Below are positions 42,604 to 53,100 of a DNA stretch of 55,760 nucleotides, piece after piece. Origin of the DNA: UBA3537 sp965657165 (GTDB lineage Bacteria; Bacteroidota; Bacteroidia; Flavobacteriales; Flavobacteriaceae); the NCBI GenBank assembly GCA_965657165.1, contig CBFHNG010000003.1, positions 1 through 55,760 of the forward strand, in the 5' to 3' direction. A program made the translations under genes and the position numbers. Numbering within the stretch: position 1 is the first letter of the stretch; the number at the start of each line of letters is the position of its first letter. Under the pieces are notes generated by a model, which saw only the letters and a program-made list of their open reading frames with translations, was not told the DNA's origin and ran no database searches.

Positions 42604-45360
42604 ATGAAAAAACAAATTCTTAGTTTTTTGTTTGTATGTTTCAATGTACTCTTTGTATTTGCTCAGCAAACCGTTGTTAAAGGTATTGTAAAAGACATGC
42701 TAACAAACAAGCCCATTGAAGGTGTTTCAGTAAGTTTTGAAAATTCAGAACTTATAATCTATACAGACGATATGGGATTTTTTCAGTTTTCTGCTGCTGT
42801 CCCATTGGGAGAGCAAATGCTATCTCTGAGCAAAGTAGGTTACTTGAATGCACGCTACCCCGTTATTGTTTCCGAAGGACAAACCCTAAACATTGAGGAC
42901 ATGATGCTCTCATTGGACAATTCCGATGACGATTTATTTACCATCACACTTTCTGATGACGAACTAAATGATGACACCAGCGGTGCCGATAATATTTCTG
43001 GTTTACTTTCTGCTTCACAAGATATTTTTCAAAGAGCTGCTGCCTTTGAATTTAGTCAATCATTCTTTCGTGTACGAGGGCTCAATACAGATAATGGGAC
43101 CGTTTTGATGAATGGTATTGAAATGAATAAAATGTTTGATGGCCGTCCACAATGGAGTAATTGGGGAGGGTTGAATGATGTTTTAAGAGGTCAGGAGCTC
43201 AGTATGGGACTTGCGCCATCAAGTTATACTTTTGGAGGACTTTTGGGGTCAACAAATATTAATTTGAGAGCGTCGAGTTATAGAGCAGGTGGTCGAATTA
43301 CTTATTCTTCATCCAATCGTAGTTACACTAATCGCTTAATGGCAACCTATGCTTCAGGTTTGCTTGATGGTGGGTGGTCTTATGCTTTTTCTATTGGAAG
43401 ACGTTGGGGAGATGAAGGATTTCAGGATGGAACTTTCTATGATGCCAACTCATTTTTTGCCTCGGTAGAAAAGAAGATTAATGATAAACATAGCTTAAAT
43501 GTTGTTGGAATTTATACACCAAATCGCCGTGGAAAATCTTCACCAAACACCCAAGAAGTTTTTGATCTCAAAGGGACAACATACAATGAATATTGGGGAT
43601 GGCATGATGGCGAAAAGCGAAATTCTAGAGTTAGAAGAATAGCAGAACCAGTTTTGATGCTGAATCATTATTGGGATATTTCAGACAAAACAACCCTCAA
43701 TACAAATGTTGCTTATCAATTCGGAGAACTTGGGAATAGTCGTTTGGACTATGCAGGAGGTGCCAACCCATCTCCAGCGTATTATCAAGATCTTCCAAGT
43801 TACTTTTTGGCAGATACAGATGGTCCAGATTATGCAGGAGCATATCTTGCAGAACAATCGTTTAGAAACGGTGGTCAAGTGGATTGGAATCGTATTTATG
43901 ATGCCAATCTTACCAACAATATAAATGGTAATTATGCTGCATATATACTCTATGAAGACCGAAGTGATGATCAACAATTTTCAGCGAATACAATTTTAGA
44001 GTCTTCACTTTCAGATCAAGTAACTTTAAATGCTGCTGTAAATTATAAGCGTTTAAAATCACATAATTTTGCAGAAATTATGGATATGCTTGGCAGTAAT
44101 ACAGGCTACCTTAATGTAGACTCATTTGATCAGGTACAGTTCGATTTGAGAAATCCAAATCAAGTTGTAAGCGAGGGCGATACTTTTAGATATAATTTCA
44201 ATATTGATGCTAATGTTTTGAGCAGTTTTGTTCAAGCACAATTTAAATACAATAAAGTAGATTTCTTTTTAGCAGGAAGTTATACAGCTACAGAATATCA
44301 GCGTGAAGGGTTGTACCAGTCAGAGACCTATGCAGATAATTCTTATGGAAAAGGGCGCAAGCTTTCATTTACAGGATTGGGGGCAAAAGGAGGTTTTACT
44401 TATAAATTTTCAGGAAAGCATATTTTTAATGTAAATGCAGGCTATTTGACTAAAGCACCAACAATTCGAAATACTTTTACAAACTCTCGTGAAAACCATG
44501 CTATTGTAGGTGACCAATCTGGAATTGACATTACAGAAGAAAAAATCACTTCATTTGATGCCAATTATGTTTTTAGATCTTCAACTGTAAAAGCTCGATT
44601 GACCGGATATTATACGCAAATGCAAGATGCTAACGAAGTCTCATTTTATTTTGCTGATGGTATTAGTGGTGTAGATCAGGGAACAGCTTTTGTACAAGAA
44701 ATTTTACAAGGAATTGACAAAAGTCATCTTGGATTGGAATTTGGAATTGAAGCCCAAGTAACACCAACCATTAAACTTACTGGTGTGGCATCAGTAGGGC
44801 AATACACATACGATAATAATCCGAACTTAGTATTGACTTCCAGTGATTTTGTTGAAGGATTAAATTTTGGTCAGGCCAATTTAGAAAATTATCGCATTGC
44901 CGCTGGACCACAACAAGCTGCTTCTATAGGTTTTGAGTACAGAGATCCAAATTATTGGTGGTTTGGCACAACAGCCAATTTCTTTGCAGACACCTATGTT
45001 GATGTTTCACCATTGACCAGAACCCAAAATTTTTATTTAGATACAGATGGTTTACCTTTTTCCGATTACGACCCAGATTTGGCAAGAGAATTATTACGTC
45101 AAGAAAGGTTTGATGATTATATGGTCATCAATGCCGTTGGTGGAAAATCTTGGAAAATAGGAGATTATTATGTGAGTCTATTTGTCAGCTTAAACAATAT
45201 TTTAAATCAGAAATTCAAATCTGGTGGGTTCGAACAAGGGCGAAGTGCCAACTATCAATCTCTAAAAGAAGACGCAGGCAACCCTAAGCGTGTTTTTGGA
45301 CCAAAATATTGGTACGGAAGAGGTCCAACCTATTTCTTAAACCTAAACTTCAGATTTTAA
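42604..45360 (+). CDS. TonB-dependent receptor with carboxypeptidase-regulatory-like domain
   Basis: The protein has a signal peptide (1-20), then a CarboxypepD_reg-like domain (about 24-105: VVKGIVKDMLTNKPIEGVSV) typical of SusC-type receptors, a plug region (SFFRVRGLNTDNGTVLMNGIE is close to the plug motif) and a 22-strand-type barrel ending in FLNLNFRF. The total is 918 residues. It imports a large or scarce substrate across the outer membrane using TonB energy. A lipoprotein with DUF5689 follows 33 bases after, in the place where SusD would sit, and a secreted phosphoesterase-like enzyme is divergent. The substrate is inferred to be phosphorylated or nucleic-acid-like. Confidence 0.93.
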   Translation: MKKQILSFLFVCFNVLFVFAQQTVVKGIVKDMLTNKPIEGVSVSFENSELIIYTDDMGFFQFSAAVPLGEQMLSLSKVGYLNARYPVIVSEGQTLNIEDMMLSLDNSDDDLFTITLSDDELNDDTSGADNISGLLSASQDIFQRAAAFEFSQSFFRVRGLNTDNGTVLMNGIEMNKMFDGRPQWSNWGGLNDVLRGQELSMGLAPSSYTFGGLLGSTNINLRASSYRAGGRITYSSSNRSYTNRLMATYASGLLDGGWSYAFSIGRRWGDEGFQDGTFYDANSFFASVEKKINDKHSLNVVGIYTPNRRGKSSPNTQEVFDLKGTTYNEYWGWHDGEKRNSRVRRIAEPVLMLNHYWDISDKTTLNTNVAYQFGELGNSRLDYAGGANPSPAYYQDLPSYFLADTDGPDYAGAYLAEQSFRNGGQVDWNRIYDANLTNNINGNYAAYILYEDRSDDQQFSANTILESSLSDQVTLNAAVNYKRLKSHNFAEIMDMLGSNTGYLNVDSFDQVQFDLRNPNQVVSEGDTFRYNFNIDANVLSSFVQAQFKYNKVDFFLAGSYTATEYQREGLYQSETYADNSYGKGRKLSFTGLGAKGGFTYKFSGKHIFNVNAGYLTKAPTIRNTFTNSRENHAIVGDQSGIDITEEKITSFDANYVFRSSTVKARLTGYYTQMQDANEVSFYFADGISGVDQGTAFVQEILQGIDKSHLGLEFGIEAQVTPTIKLTGVASVGQYTYDNNPNLVLTSSDFVEGLNFGQANLENYRIAAGPQQAASIGFEYRDPNYWWFGTTANFFADTYVDVSPLTRTQNFYLDTDGLPFSDYDPDLARELLRQERFDDYMVINAVGGKSWKIGDYYVSLFVSLNNILNQKFKSGGFEQGRSANYQSLKEDAGNPKRVFGPKYWYGRGPTYFLNLNFRF

Positions 45361-45393
45361 AAAAAACTAAAAATGAACATTAATTTTAAACTA

Positions 45394-46815
45394 ATGAAAA
45401 CAATAAACTTTAAAACACTAGTGGCAACAATTTTTGCATCTGTTGCTTTCGTTGCTTGCGTACAAGACGACGAATTTGAAGTTCCATCAAGTGTTGGAGC
45501 TGAAGAAAATCAAAACTTAAACACGCTTCTTTCACAAATTGATGCTGGAGAAGTGCAATTAATTACAATTGGAGAGCTAAAAGCTCAGTTTCAATCTGAC
45601 GATGAAGCCACTGCAATTACTTCTGACATTGCAGTAAAAGGATACGTATCATCTTCTGATGCTACAGGGAACTTTTACAAAGAATTCTTTATTCAAAATG
45701 CGCCACAAGATGCTACAGATGCTGTAAAAATTTCATTAAATCAAGTAGATTCATACAATCAATTCAATATTGGTAGAGAGGTTTATATTTCCTTAAAGAA
45801 TCTCTATTTAGGAGAAGCTAATGGTGGCGATGGTGTATTTACTATTGGCGGTGCTGTAAATGGTGACGGAGAAGTTGAGTCTCTAACGGCTAATGAAGTG
45901 CCATTGTACGTTTTCCGTTCTGCAACAACAGAAACAATAGTGCCAAAAGATGTAACTTCGTTATCTTCGGATGATATTGGAATTTTTGTAACTCTAAACG
46001 ATACAGAATTTCCTACAAACGAAGTGGGGCAGCCATATGTAGCTTCCACAGATGATTATGATACACAACGTACAGTACAGCGTTGTTCAGGCTTTGAATA
46101 TGCGACTTTCTTATTAGAAACAAGTTCATTTGCTAGCTTTAAGAACGAAGTTCTTCCCTCAGGGGGTGGTTCAATTTCTGGTATTGTTTCAAAAACATAT
46201 AACGGAAGCGATTTAGTTTTAGCATTAAATACTACTGAGGATGTTCAAATGAATGATAGCCGTTGCGAATTATTAGATATAAATGATTTTATTGCCATTT
46301 TTGAAGATGATTTCCAATCCTATAGCAATTACAGTGATATTGCTGGAAGTTGGACAAATTTTAACGAGGAAGGTAGTAGGGTATGGCGTGCAAAAACAAC
46401 TAATGACAATCAAAATTCAGGCAGTAAAATTGCATATGTTAGCGGCTACAATAGTAATGATGCAAGTAATATTGCATGGCTAATTACTCCTGCCATAGAC
46501 TTAGATGCTCAAGGTGCAGAATTTGTAAAGTTTAGGTCTTCAAATAGTTTTAGTGATAACAGTGAGTTACAGCTTTTAATTTCAACGGATTGGGATGGTA
46601 ATGAAGCTACAATATCAACTTCAACATGGGAGGCTCTTAATTCAAATATTGTTTCGGATGATGAGTATTACCAAAACTGGGTTGATTCAGGACTTACAGA
46701 TTTAAGTTCTTACAGTGGAAGCGCTTACATTGCTTTAAAATATATAGGTGGTGATGCAGGTAATAACGACGGAACATTTGAAATTGATAATTTCCAAGTT
46801 TTAGTTCAAAACTAA
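45394..46815 (+). CDS. DUF5689 lipoprotein with choice-of-anchor J-like domain
   Basis: A lipoprotein signal (FASVAFVAC) leads into an OB-like DUF5689 region (about residues 25-290, with ITSDIAVKGYVSSSDATGNF and YISLKNLYLGE) and a C-terminal beta-sandwich of about 150 residues (WTNFNEEGSRVW and AWLITPAIDL) resembling choice-of-anchor J domains. It has 473 residues from the ATG at 45394; ATG at 45373 would add seven. As an outer-membrane lipoprotein beside the receptor it may capture or present substrate, similar to SusD. It ends at a very strong terminator. Confidence 0.86.
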   Translation: MKTINFKTLVATIFASVAFVACVQDDEFEVPSSVGAEENQNLNTLLSQIDAGEVQLITIGELKAQFQSDDEATAITSDIAVKGYVSSSDATGNFYKEFFIQNAPQDATDAVKISLNQVDSYNQFNIGREVYISLKNLYLGEANGGDGVFTIGGAVNGDGEVESLTANEVPLYVFRSATTETIVPKDVTSLSSDDIGIFVTLNDTEFPTNEVGQPYVASTDDYDTQRTVQRCSGFEYATFLLETSSFASFKNEVLPSGGGSISGIVSKTYNGSDLVLALNTTEDVQMNDSRCELLDINDFIAIFEDDFQSYSNYSDIAGSWTNFNEEGSRVWRAKTTNDNQNSGSKIAYVSGYNSNDASNIAWLITPAIDLDAQGAEFVKFRSSNSFSDNSELQLLISTDWDGNEATISTSTWEALNSNIVSDDEYYQNWVDSGLTDLSSYSGSAYIALKYIGGDAGNNDGTFEIDNFQVLVQN

Positions 46816-46832
46816 TTTTAATTCATTAAATA

Positions 46833-46866
46833 AAAAAAACCTGTGAGAATTCTCACAGGTTTTTTT
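46833..46866 (+). terminator. strong terminator after the DUF5689 gene
   Basis: A long perfect palindrome, centred between 46849 and 46850 with arms of about 17 bases ending in A and T runs, closes the receptor operon. Its T-tract runs to 46866, 13 bases before the next ATG. Confidence 0.92.
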
Positions 46867-46879
46867 ATACATTTAAAGT

Positions 46880-47254
46880 ATGAATTTTTTTGATAGATTA
46901 TACCTTTCCGTTTTTCAAGAAGTAAAACAATACAAACCCAAACTAGCAGCACGATGGGCGCATTTCTACGTCTCTGTTTTTCAACTTGCATTGTGTTTAT
47001 TGTTTGGTATTTTTTTCATGAAATTTTCCAAACAAATGAAACTTAATATTTTAGATGATACTAGTTTGTGGATTGTTTCTTTAGGAATTACAGTTTTTAT
47101 TTTTTTTAAAAACTGGATGAGTTACAACGGAAAAAAAAGAAACATTTTAATGTCAAGAAATACAAAAGGATCAAAACCATACTCTGCATATACTTTGATT
47201 GTATTTCTACTTGCTCTATTTGCCTTATCTTTTGTTCTTTCTAGAGCAGTATAA
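46880..47254 (+). CDS. three-helix membrane protein of unknown function
   Basis: The 124-residue product has three hydrophobic segments, near residues 30-46, 63-77 and 102-122, and a positively charged stretch between the last two (SYNGKKRNILMSRNTKGSK). It has no cleavable signal. I recognise no family. It stands alone: a strong terminator ends 13 bases before its ATG and a second hairpin begins at its stop codon. A near-match to a -7 box (TACATTTA) lies inside that small gap, so it may have its own promoter. Confidence 0.65.
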   Translation: MNFFDRLYLSVFQEVKQYKPKLAARWAHFYVSVFQLALCLLFGIFFMKFSKQMKLNILDDTSLWIVSLGITVFIFFKNWMSYNGKKRNILMSRNTKGSKPYSAYTLIVFLLALFALSFVLSRAV

Positions 47255-47284
47255 AAAAACCCCCACAAATTGTGGAGGTTTTTA
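47254..47284. terminator. bidirectional terminator between convergent genes
   Basis: A-rich and T-rich ends flank a GC-containing stem (47255-47266 with 47272-47283) with one C-A mismatch. T-tracts exist on both strands. It lies between the orphan membrane gene and the 3' end of the OmpA-like gene. Confidence 0.75.
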
Positions 47285-47300
47285 AAATTAAATTCAAAAT

Positions 47301-49214
47301 CTATTCATTATTCGGATTGCCTTCTAGAATAATAAATTCTGAGCGTCTATTCAATTGATGCTCATCTTCATTACATTTGGCTCCGCAATCATTTACAGGA
47401 CTGGTTTCACCCATGCCTACTCCAGTTATTCTACTGGCATCAATTCCTTTTGAAACTACATATTGTGCCGTAGTAAGTGCACGTCTTTCCGATAAACTTT
47501 GGTTATATTTTTCACTTCCTCTAGAATCTGTATGCGATTCTGCTCGGATTACAATAGATTCGTACTTATTCATGAGTTGTACCAATTTATCTAACTCAAA
47601 AGCTGCTTGCGCTGTGATGTTAGATTTATCAAAGTCAAAATAAATTGGGTTAAGCATAACTTTGTTAGCAAGTATAATTTCATCTATAGGATCCAATAAA
47701 ATTTCCGTAGAAGCTTCTTCTTCACTAGTGCCTTCAATGCTTCCTGTACCACTTTCATACTCATCCATTGTAGCACTTAAACTTAAATCAGTGTTACATT
47801 CAATAATGTAGTTGACTTCTCCTTTATCAGAAGTGATTTTTGTACTTACAACATTGCCTTCAGAGTCTAATACATTTACAGAAGCGCCTGCTAGAATAAG
47901 TCCAGTTTCGCTGTCTTTTACTGTTACAGTTACTAAAACATCACAAATTGGTTGTAATACTTTAATAGCATATACATCGTCGCTACCGGCACCGCCTTCA
48001 CGATTGGAAGACACAAAACCTTCACCAGTTTCTTCATTAATACTAAAAGCAAAGTCATCGGCATTACCATTAACAGGAATTCCAACATTTCTGATTGGGC
48101 CTACTTTTCCATCTACAAGTTTTGCAAAAAAGACATCCATTCCTCCAAGGCCCAAATGACCATCGGATGAGAAGTATAGTGTATTGTCTGAACTTACAAA
48201 TGGGAACATTTCTTGCCCTTCAGTATTAAGTTTTTGCCCCAAATTTGTGGCCTCTCCAACGGAACCATCATCATTTATTGGAGCAGACCAAATATCAAAT
48301 TGTCCCATTCCACCGGCCATATCAGAGGCAAAAAATAAGGTTTTTCCATCAGGACTTACCGCCGGATTTTTCACTGAATAATTTTCAGAATTCAATGATA
48401 GTGCTACAGCTTTGCTCCAGTTCCCATCCTCATCTTTAGTTGATTTGTATAAATTTAGAACACTAAACTTATTTCTTGATAAAGAATCTCTTTCAAAAAT
48501 TTTATCAAAATAACTTTCCCTAGAGAAATATACAGTGTTTCCATCTTGAGAGAAAGAAACTACACCTTCATGGTATTTTGTGTTTAGAGCCTCAACAGCA
48601 ACAGGTGCTTGAAAAGAACCATCATTATTTTTTGTTGCGGTGTAAATATCTAAGAAAGGTTCTTTGTTCCATCCATAACTTACACCTTCATCATTTCGAC
48701 CAGAGGTAATATATAATTTACCATCATTAAGTGTTCCTCCAAAATCGGAGTAAGCGGAGTTTATACCTGCATCTTGAACGTTGAATTTTTTTCCTTTTTC
48801 AAGGATTTTAGGCAAGTAGTTTGGATTCTCAACAAATGCTATTGCTCTGTGGTCTGCAGGTCGCATCGATGCAAATTTTGCCATTTGCGTGTTGGAATCT
48901 TCATACTTTCCATTGGCTTTCAACATTTGTGCATACTTGTAAATGGTTTCTGGAACTTCAGATGATTCCAAAGTTTTTGCATACCATTTTTCTGCTTCAA
49001 CAGTATTGAAAACATTATAATAGGCCTCAGCAAGTTTACTATACACATATGCATCTCCATCTCCTTCAGAGATTATATCTTCGTAGGCCTTGGCAGCTTC
49101 AACAAACTCAAATTTGGCGAAGAGTTTGTCAGCTCTTTTTGTAGCATTAGATTGTGCATTGGCAAATAAGCCAGTGACTAAAATGATTATAAAAATTGAA
49201 TTATATTTTTTCAT
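47301..49214 (-). CDS. PorE-like OmpA family protein (TPR, PD40 propeller, OmpA)
   Basis: After a signal peptide (residues 1-20) come TPR-like helices (about 24-130), a PD40/WD40-like propeller (about 150-430: KNPAVSPDGKTLFFASDMAGG), a carboxypeptidase-regulatory-like fold (about 435-500), and a C-terminal OmpA domain (about 530-635: YFDFDKSNITAQAAFELDKL, ESHTDSRGSEKYNQSLSERR). That domain order matches PorE, a type IX component that links the outer-membrane complex to peptidoglycan. It is the last of three genes with a PorP/SprF protein and a large cargo, so it probably anchors that system. Confidence 0.9.
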   Translation of the reverse strand: MKKYNSIFIIILVTGLFANAQSNATKRADKLFAKFEFVEAAKAYEDIISEGDGDAYVYSKLAEAYYNVFNTVEAEKWYAKTLESSEVPETIYKYAQMLKANGKYEDSNTQMAKFASMRPADHRAIAFVENPNYLPKILEKGKKFNVQDAGINSAYSDFGGTLNDGKLYITSGRNDEGVSYGWNKEPFLDIYTATKNNDGSFQAPVAVEALNTKYHEGVVSFSQDGNTVYFSRESYFDKIFERDSLSRNKFSVLNLYKSTKDEDGNWSKAVALSLNSENYSVKNPAVSPDGKTLFFASDMAGGMGQFDIWSAPINDDGSVGEATNLGQKLNTEGQEMFPFVSSDNTLYFSSDGHLGLGGMDVFFAKLVDGKVGPIRNVGIPVNGNADDFAFSINEETGEGFVSSNREGGAGSDDVYAIKVLQPICDVLVTVTVKDSETGLILAGASVNVLDSEGNVVSTKITSDKGEVNYIIECNTDLSLSATMDEYESGTGSIEGTSEEEASTEILLDPIDEIILANKVMLNPIYFDFDKSNITAQAAFELDKLVQLMNKYESIVIRAESHTDSRGSEKYNQSLSERRALTTAQYVVSKGIDASRITGVGMGETSPVNDCGAKCNEDEHQLNRRSEFIILEGNPNNE

Positions 49215-49239
49215 GATAATAATATACTTAGCTTAAATA

Positions 49240-50157
49240 TTAGAAATAACGAGGTGATCTTGAAACTTTGGATGAAAAATTGAAATCAAAATTGATAAAA
49301 ACTTCATGTGAAGAATTTGTTACAATATCCAAATCAGACTGAATAGCATCGTATGCATATCCAATGCGAAGATTATCCATAATCTGGAAATTTATCATCC
49401 CACTAAATGAATCTTCAAGACGATATCCTACACCAACTTCAACCAAATCAAACATAAATAAATTGGCATTGATGTCATAACTCAACGGTGCATCAAATGC
49501 ATATTTAAGCAAAGCATGTGGTTTTAGTTTAAAGTTTTCAGATAAATCAAAGACATATCCAGCGGCTGCAAATAAGTGCTCTGATTCTGAGCCTATTTTT
49601 GTTCCATTAGCATCCAAATGAACACCGTTAAGAATATTAGGAACAGAAACAGAGATATAATATTTGTTTGGTTTATAAAAATAAACTCCAGCTCCAATAT
49701 TTGGTGTTGTTTCATTTATTGCACTCGCAAAGAATGGATCTCCTTGATCAATGACATTAATTTGCGTCTCAGCAATAGCAATATCATGAAAAGTAAACCC
49801 TCCTTTTACTCCAAACGCAAGACGCGTTTCCATTCCAGTTGGGATGGTATATGATGCATCTACATAAGCATTGGTTTCTTTTACAGGTCCAATTTTATCA
49901 GATATTACAGAAAATCCTAGAGCCAATTGTTTACCAACTGGTGAATGCATATTGAAGGTATAAGTTTCTGGCCCTCCATCTAGCCCAACCCATTGACTGC
50001 GGTAGAGTGCTCCAATAGCTAGTCCTTCAGAAATACCTGCATATGCCGGATTTATAATATTCATATTGTACATGTATTGCGTATACTGTGGATCCTGCTG
50101 AGCAGTAACTTGCTGTGCAATAAGTACGGTAAAAAATATTAGAATTAATTTTTTCAT
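49240..50157 (-). CDS. type IX secretion membrane protein, PorP/SprF family
   Basis: The protein has a signal peptide (LIFFTVLIAQQVTAQ), the family's front motif QDPQYTQYMYN with NPAYAG a few residues later, and repeated barrel-type strands to residue 305, including LRIGYAYDAIQSDLD and a FDFNFSSKV end. PorP/SprF-like barrels usually pair with a type B type IX cargo and hold it at the surface. The 1205-residue cargo gene lies 24 bases upstream in transcription and the PorE-like gene 25 bases downstream, so all three are one minus-strand operon. Confidence 0.94.
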   Translation of the reverse strand: MKKLILIFFTVLIAQQVTAQQDPQYTQYMYNMNIINPAYAGISEGLAIGALYRSQWVGLDGGPETYTFNMHSPVGKQLALGFSVISDKIGPVKETNAYVDASYTIPTGMETRLAFGVKGGFTFHDIAIAETQINVIDQGDPFFASAINETTPNIGAGVYFYKPNKYYISVSVPNILNGVHLDANGTKIGSESEHLFAAAGYVFDLSENFKLKPHALLKYAFDAPLSYDINANLFMFDLVEVGVGYRLEDSFSGMINFQIMDNLRIGYAYDAIQSDLDIVTNSSHEVFINFDFNFSSKVSRSPRYF

Positions 50158-50181
50158 TGTATTATTATTAATTGTTATTGG

Positions 50182-53100
50182 TTAGTAATTAAGATATATC
50201 CAACTGATGGTTGGTTCGCGTTCAGATGCATATTGTATGACATAAAAGTATGTGCCTACAGGCAATAAATCGTCAGAATCTAAATTTCCATCACTCGCAT
50301 CTTGTCCACACCAGTGATCAACGTAGTCATTTAATTCAAAGACTTTTATACCATATCGGTTATAAATTTCAGCTTTTATAATGTCTTCCTGCGCTTCCAA
50401 ATGATCCAGAATTAAACAATCGTTATACCCATCACCATTAGGTGAAATTCCTTGTGGAATGTCTACACAGGTTTGATTTAGATAGGTTGATGCAAATATT
50501 GTTGTACTTGCAAAACATCCAGTGTCTTCATTATACGCTGTAACTGTATATTCTCCGTATAAATCAGAATATGCAGGTATTGTATATGTGTTATCTGTTC
50601 CAACTTGAACATCTTCATTATTATATGACCAATAATAGATTAACGATGGTGATTCTTGTGAAGGATCAACATTAACTTCCAATACTAAATCTTCATTGAT
50701 ACAACCCTGGACTTCATCATCAACCGGTACAGGCACTGGTGTTGATGCGATTTCTACAACTACAGTATCTGAGACTGTTGCTGTATCTCCGTTGCAAAGA
50801 TTGTAAGTCACTGCAGCAGTGTATGTTGTTGTTTCTTCTGGGGACACAGAAATAGTATCTTCATTGCTTATTAGAGTGTCACCATCGTACCAACCAAAAC
50901 TATAATTTGCATCTCCAACCGATGGGGAGAATCTCCAGAATTCATTTGAAGTTTCCCATGCGCTGGTATTTCTATCTGGCGCAACAAATGCAACAGTATC
51001 ATCGATATTTTGAATACCAACAACTGCCAGACCATCATTCCATTCTGTACAGAGTGGCTTGTCTATAATATTTATGTCAATAACATTTGATGATTCATAT
51101 AAAATAATTTGTGATGTAGAGGTATAATCTGAACAGCTAGAACCAAAGTGGCAGACTTCGTGGTAATTAACTACAAATTGTCGTGCAGGAGCACTACCCA
51201 AAATCATATAATTGATTTCACCGCATTCTGAAGGGTCAATGTCATGACCAACACCAAAGATATTAGTTTCAGAAATTGTTGGGTTTGAACTGTTTGGTAA
51301 AGTGTCTGGACTTGTACTGGTCCAAGATTGTAAGTCCCATCCATTTCCAGTTTCTGCATTATCAAGCTCAAAAGAAAGCATACCGTTTGAACCAATTAAT
51401 ATTTGGCTGTATGTTTCTCCAAAGAAACAAAATTCAAACCCCATATCAATAACGTCTGACCATCGGTCATCAATTTCCAAACTTGTTGGTGTTCCTCCAG
51501 TTAAATTTGGTACTGGACAATTTTCCTGAACGGTAACATCATATGACGTAGTGTCTTGTCCAAATAGATGGTAAGAAGCGGTCAGAGTCACAGGTGTACT
51601 TCCATCACTACAGAAGTTAGTATCCTCTCCAGCGTAGACAATTGAACAATCGTTTGGCGGTGGTGGACACAAGAATGTTAATACATCACTCTCCACAGAA
51701 CAACTCGTGTCGTCGCTGTTGACTACAGTGATAACAACTTGCTCATTTGCAGGGTATGGCCCAAAAGTAACAATACCTGTTTGTGTTGTAGTTTGATCAG
51801 GACTACCTAGATTGTCTGTCAATTCTAGATTCATGGCATCACCCATGTCAGTGATATTAGCGTTAATGTAAAACTCTTGTATAGGATCACAAGCACCATC
51901 AATTGAAAATTCAACAGTTTGAGTGATACATGTTTTACAAGATACATCAAAATCCCATGGGGTATATCCAAAAGAAGATTCACAACTTCCAGATACATCG
52001 GAGTCGACTTCAACATAAACTGCTGGAAATGTTGACTCCACAACTAATCCTGTAAAATCTTCAATGTCTGCATCGTTATTATTGAATAGAACAGGGAATG
52101 TATTGTCTGGACCATCATAAATTGTAAGGTCATCCCATAATCCTTCAATAGTTCCTGCATTAAATTCTATTTTTAAAGGAAATCCATCAGTGGAGGTGAA
52201 TAACCAATATGTAGTATCATTGTTAGTATAACAGTAATTTATAGTGACAGGCTCGCCTAGAGAACAATCAACTGTATAATCAGTTTGTTGAGTTGTTGTA
52301 AATGTTACGGGACCAGACCAAACAGAATAGCCATCATCTTCACCACAAAATGCTCTTACATAAACATCATATGTAGTAAGGAAATCTAAATCGGTTAGGG
52401 TTGTTGAATTTATTGCAGAAAATGTACCATTAGTTGGTGCAGGATCTCCAGTTGGTACTACCTCATACTCCCAAGACTGGTTGCCGTCAAATGCATTCCA
52501 ATCAAAATCAGCTGTAGTGCCAGCAATATTTGATATTGCAAGTCCTGTAGGTGCTAAACAACTTGGCGGTGGCGCACAAGATGTAGCAATCGCATATCCA
52601 AAATCATTTACACTAACATCACTTTCAAATACAAAAGTTAATGCTCCTGTATCATCTGTGGATGTTACGGGGTCAGGGATGGTATTACCAGTGTACGTTC
52701 CTACCAAAGGAGAAGAAGTGTTCGGCCCATTATAAACATACAAGAAGTCAAAGTTATTTTCTATATCAAAAAAGGTAAATGTAAATGTAACGACATCTCC
52801 AGTATTGATAGGAAATACAGTAGTTGTTATTGTTTCATTGTTACTGTAGTTGTCATTTTCACCACCTGAATCAAAAATGATATCTCCACAAGCAGGGCTT
52901 GTAGTAAAACTAATCGCCACCCAGCTGCTGTAAACTCCACTGCAGTCAGTCCTTACATATAAGTCGTAAGCTGTATTTGAGTAACAACCTGTAATCGGTA
53001 GTGGATTAGTTGTTGTAGCTATTCCAACACCAGTTGGAGTTTCTCCAGCTGTGATGTTAACAAGTTCATATTCCCAAGATGTTGCATCTCCTCCAGTCCA

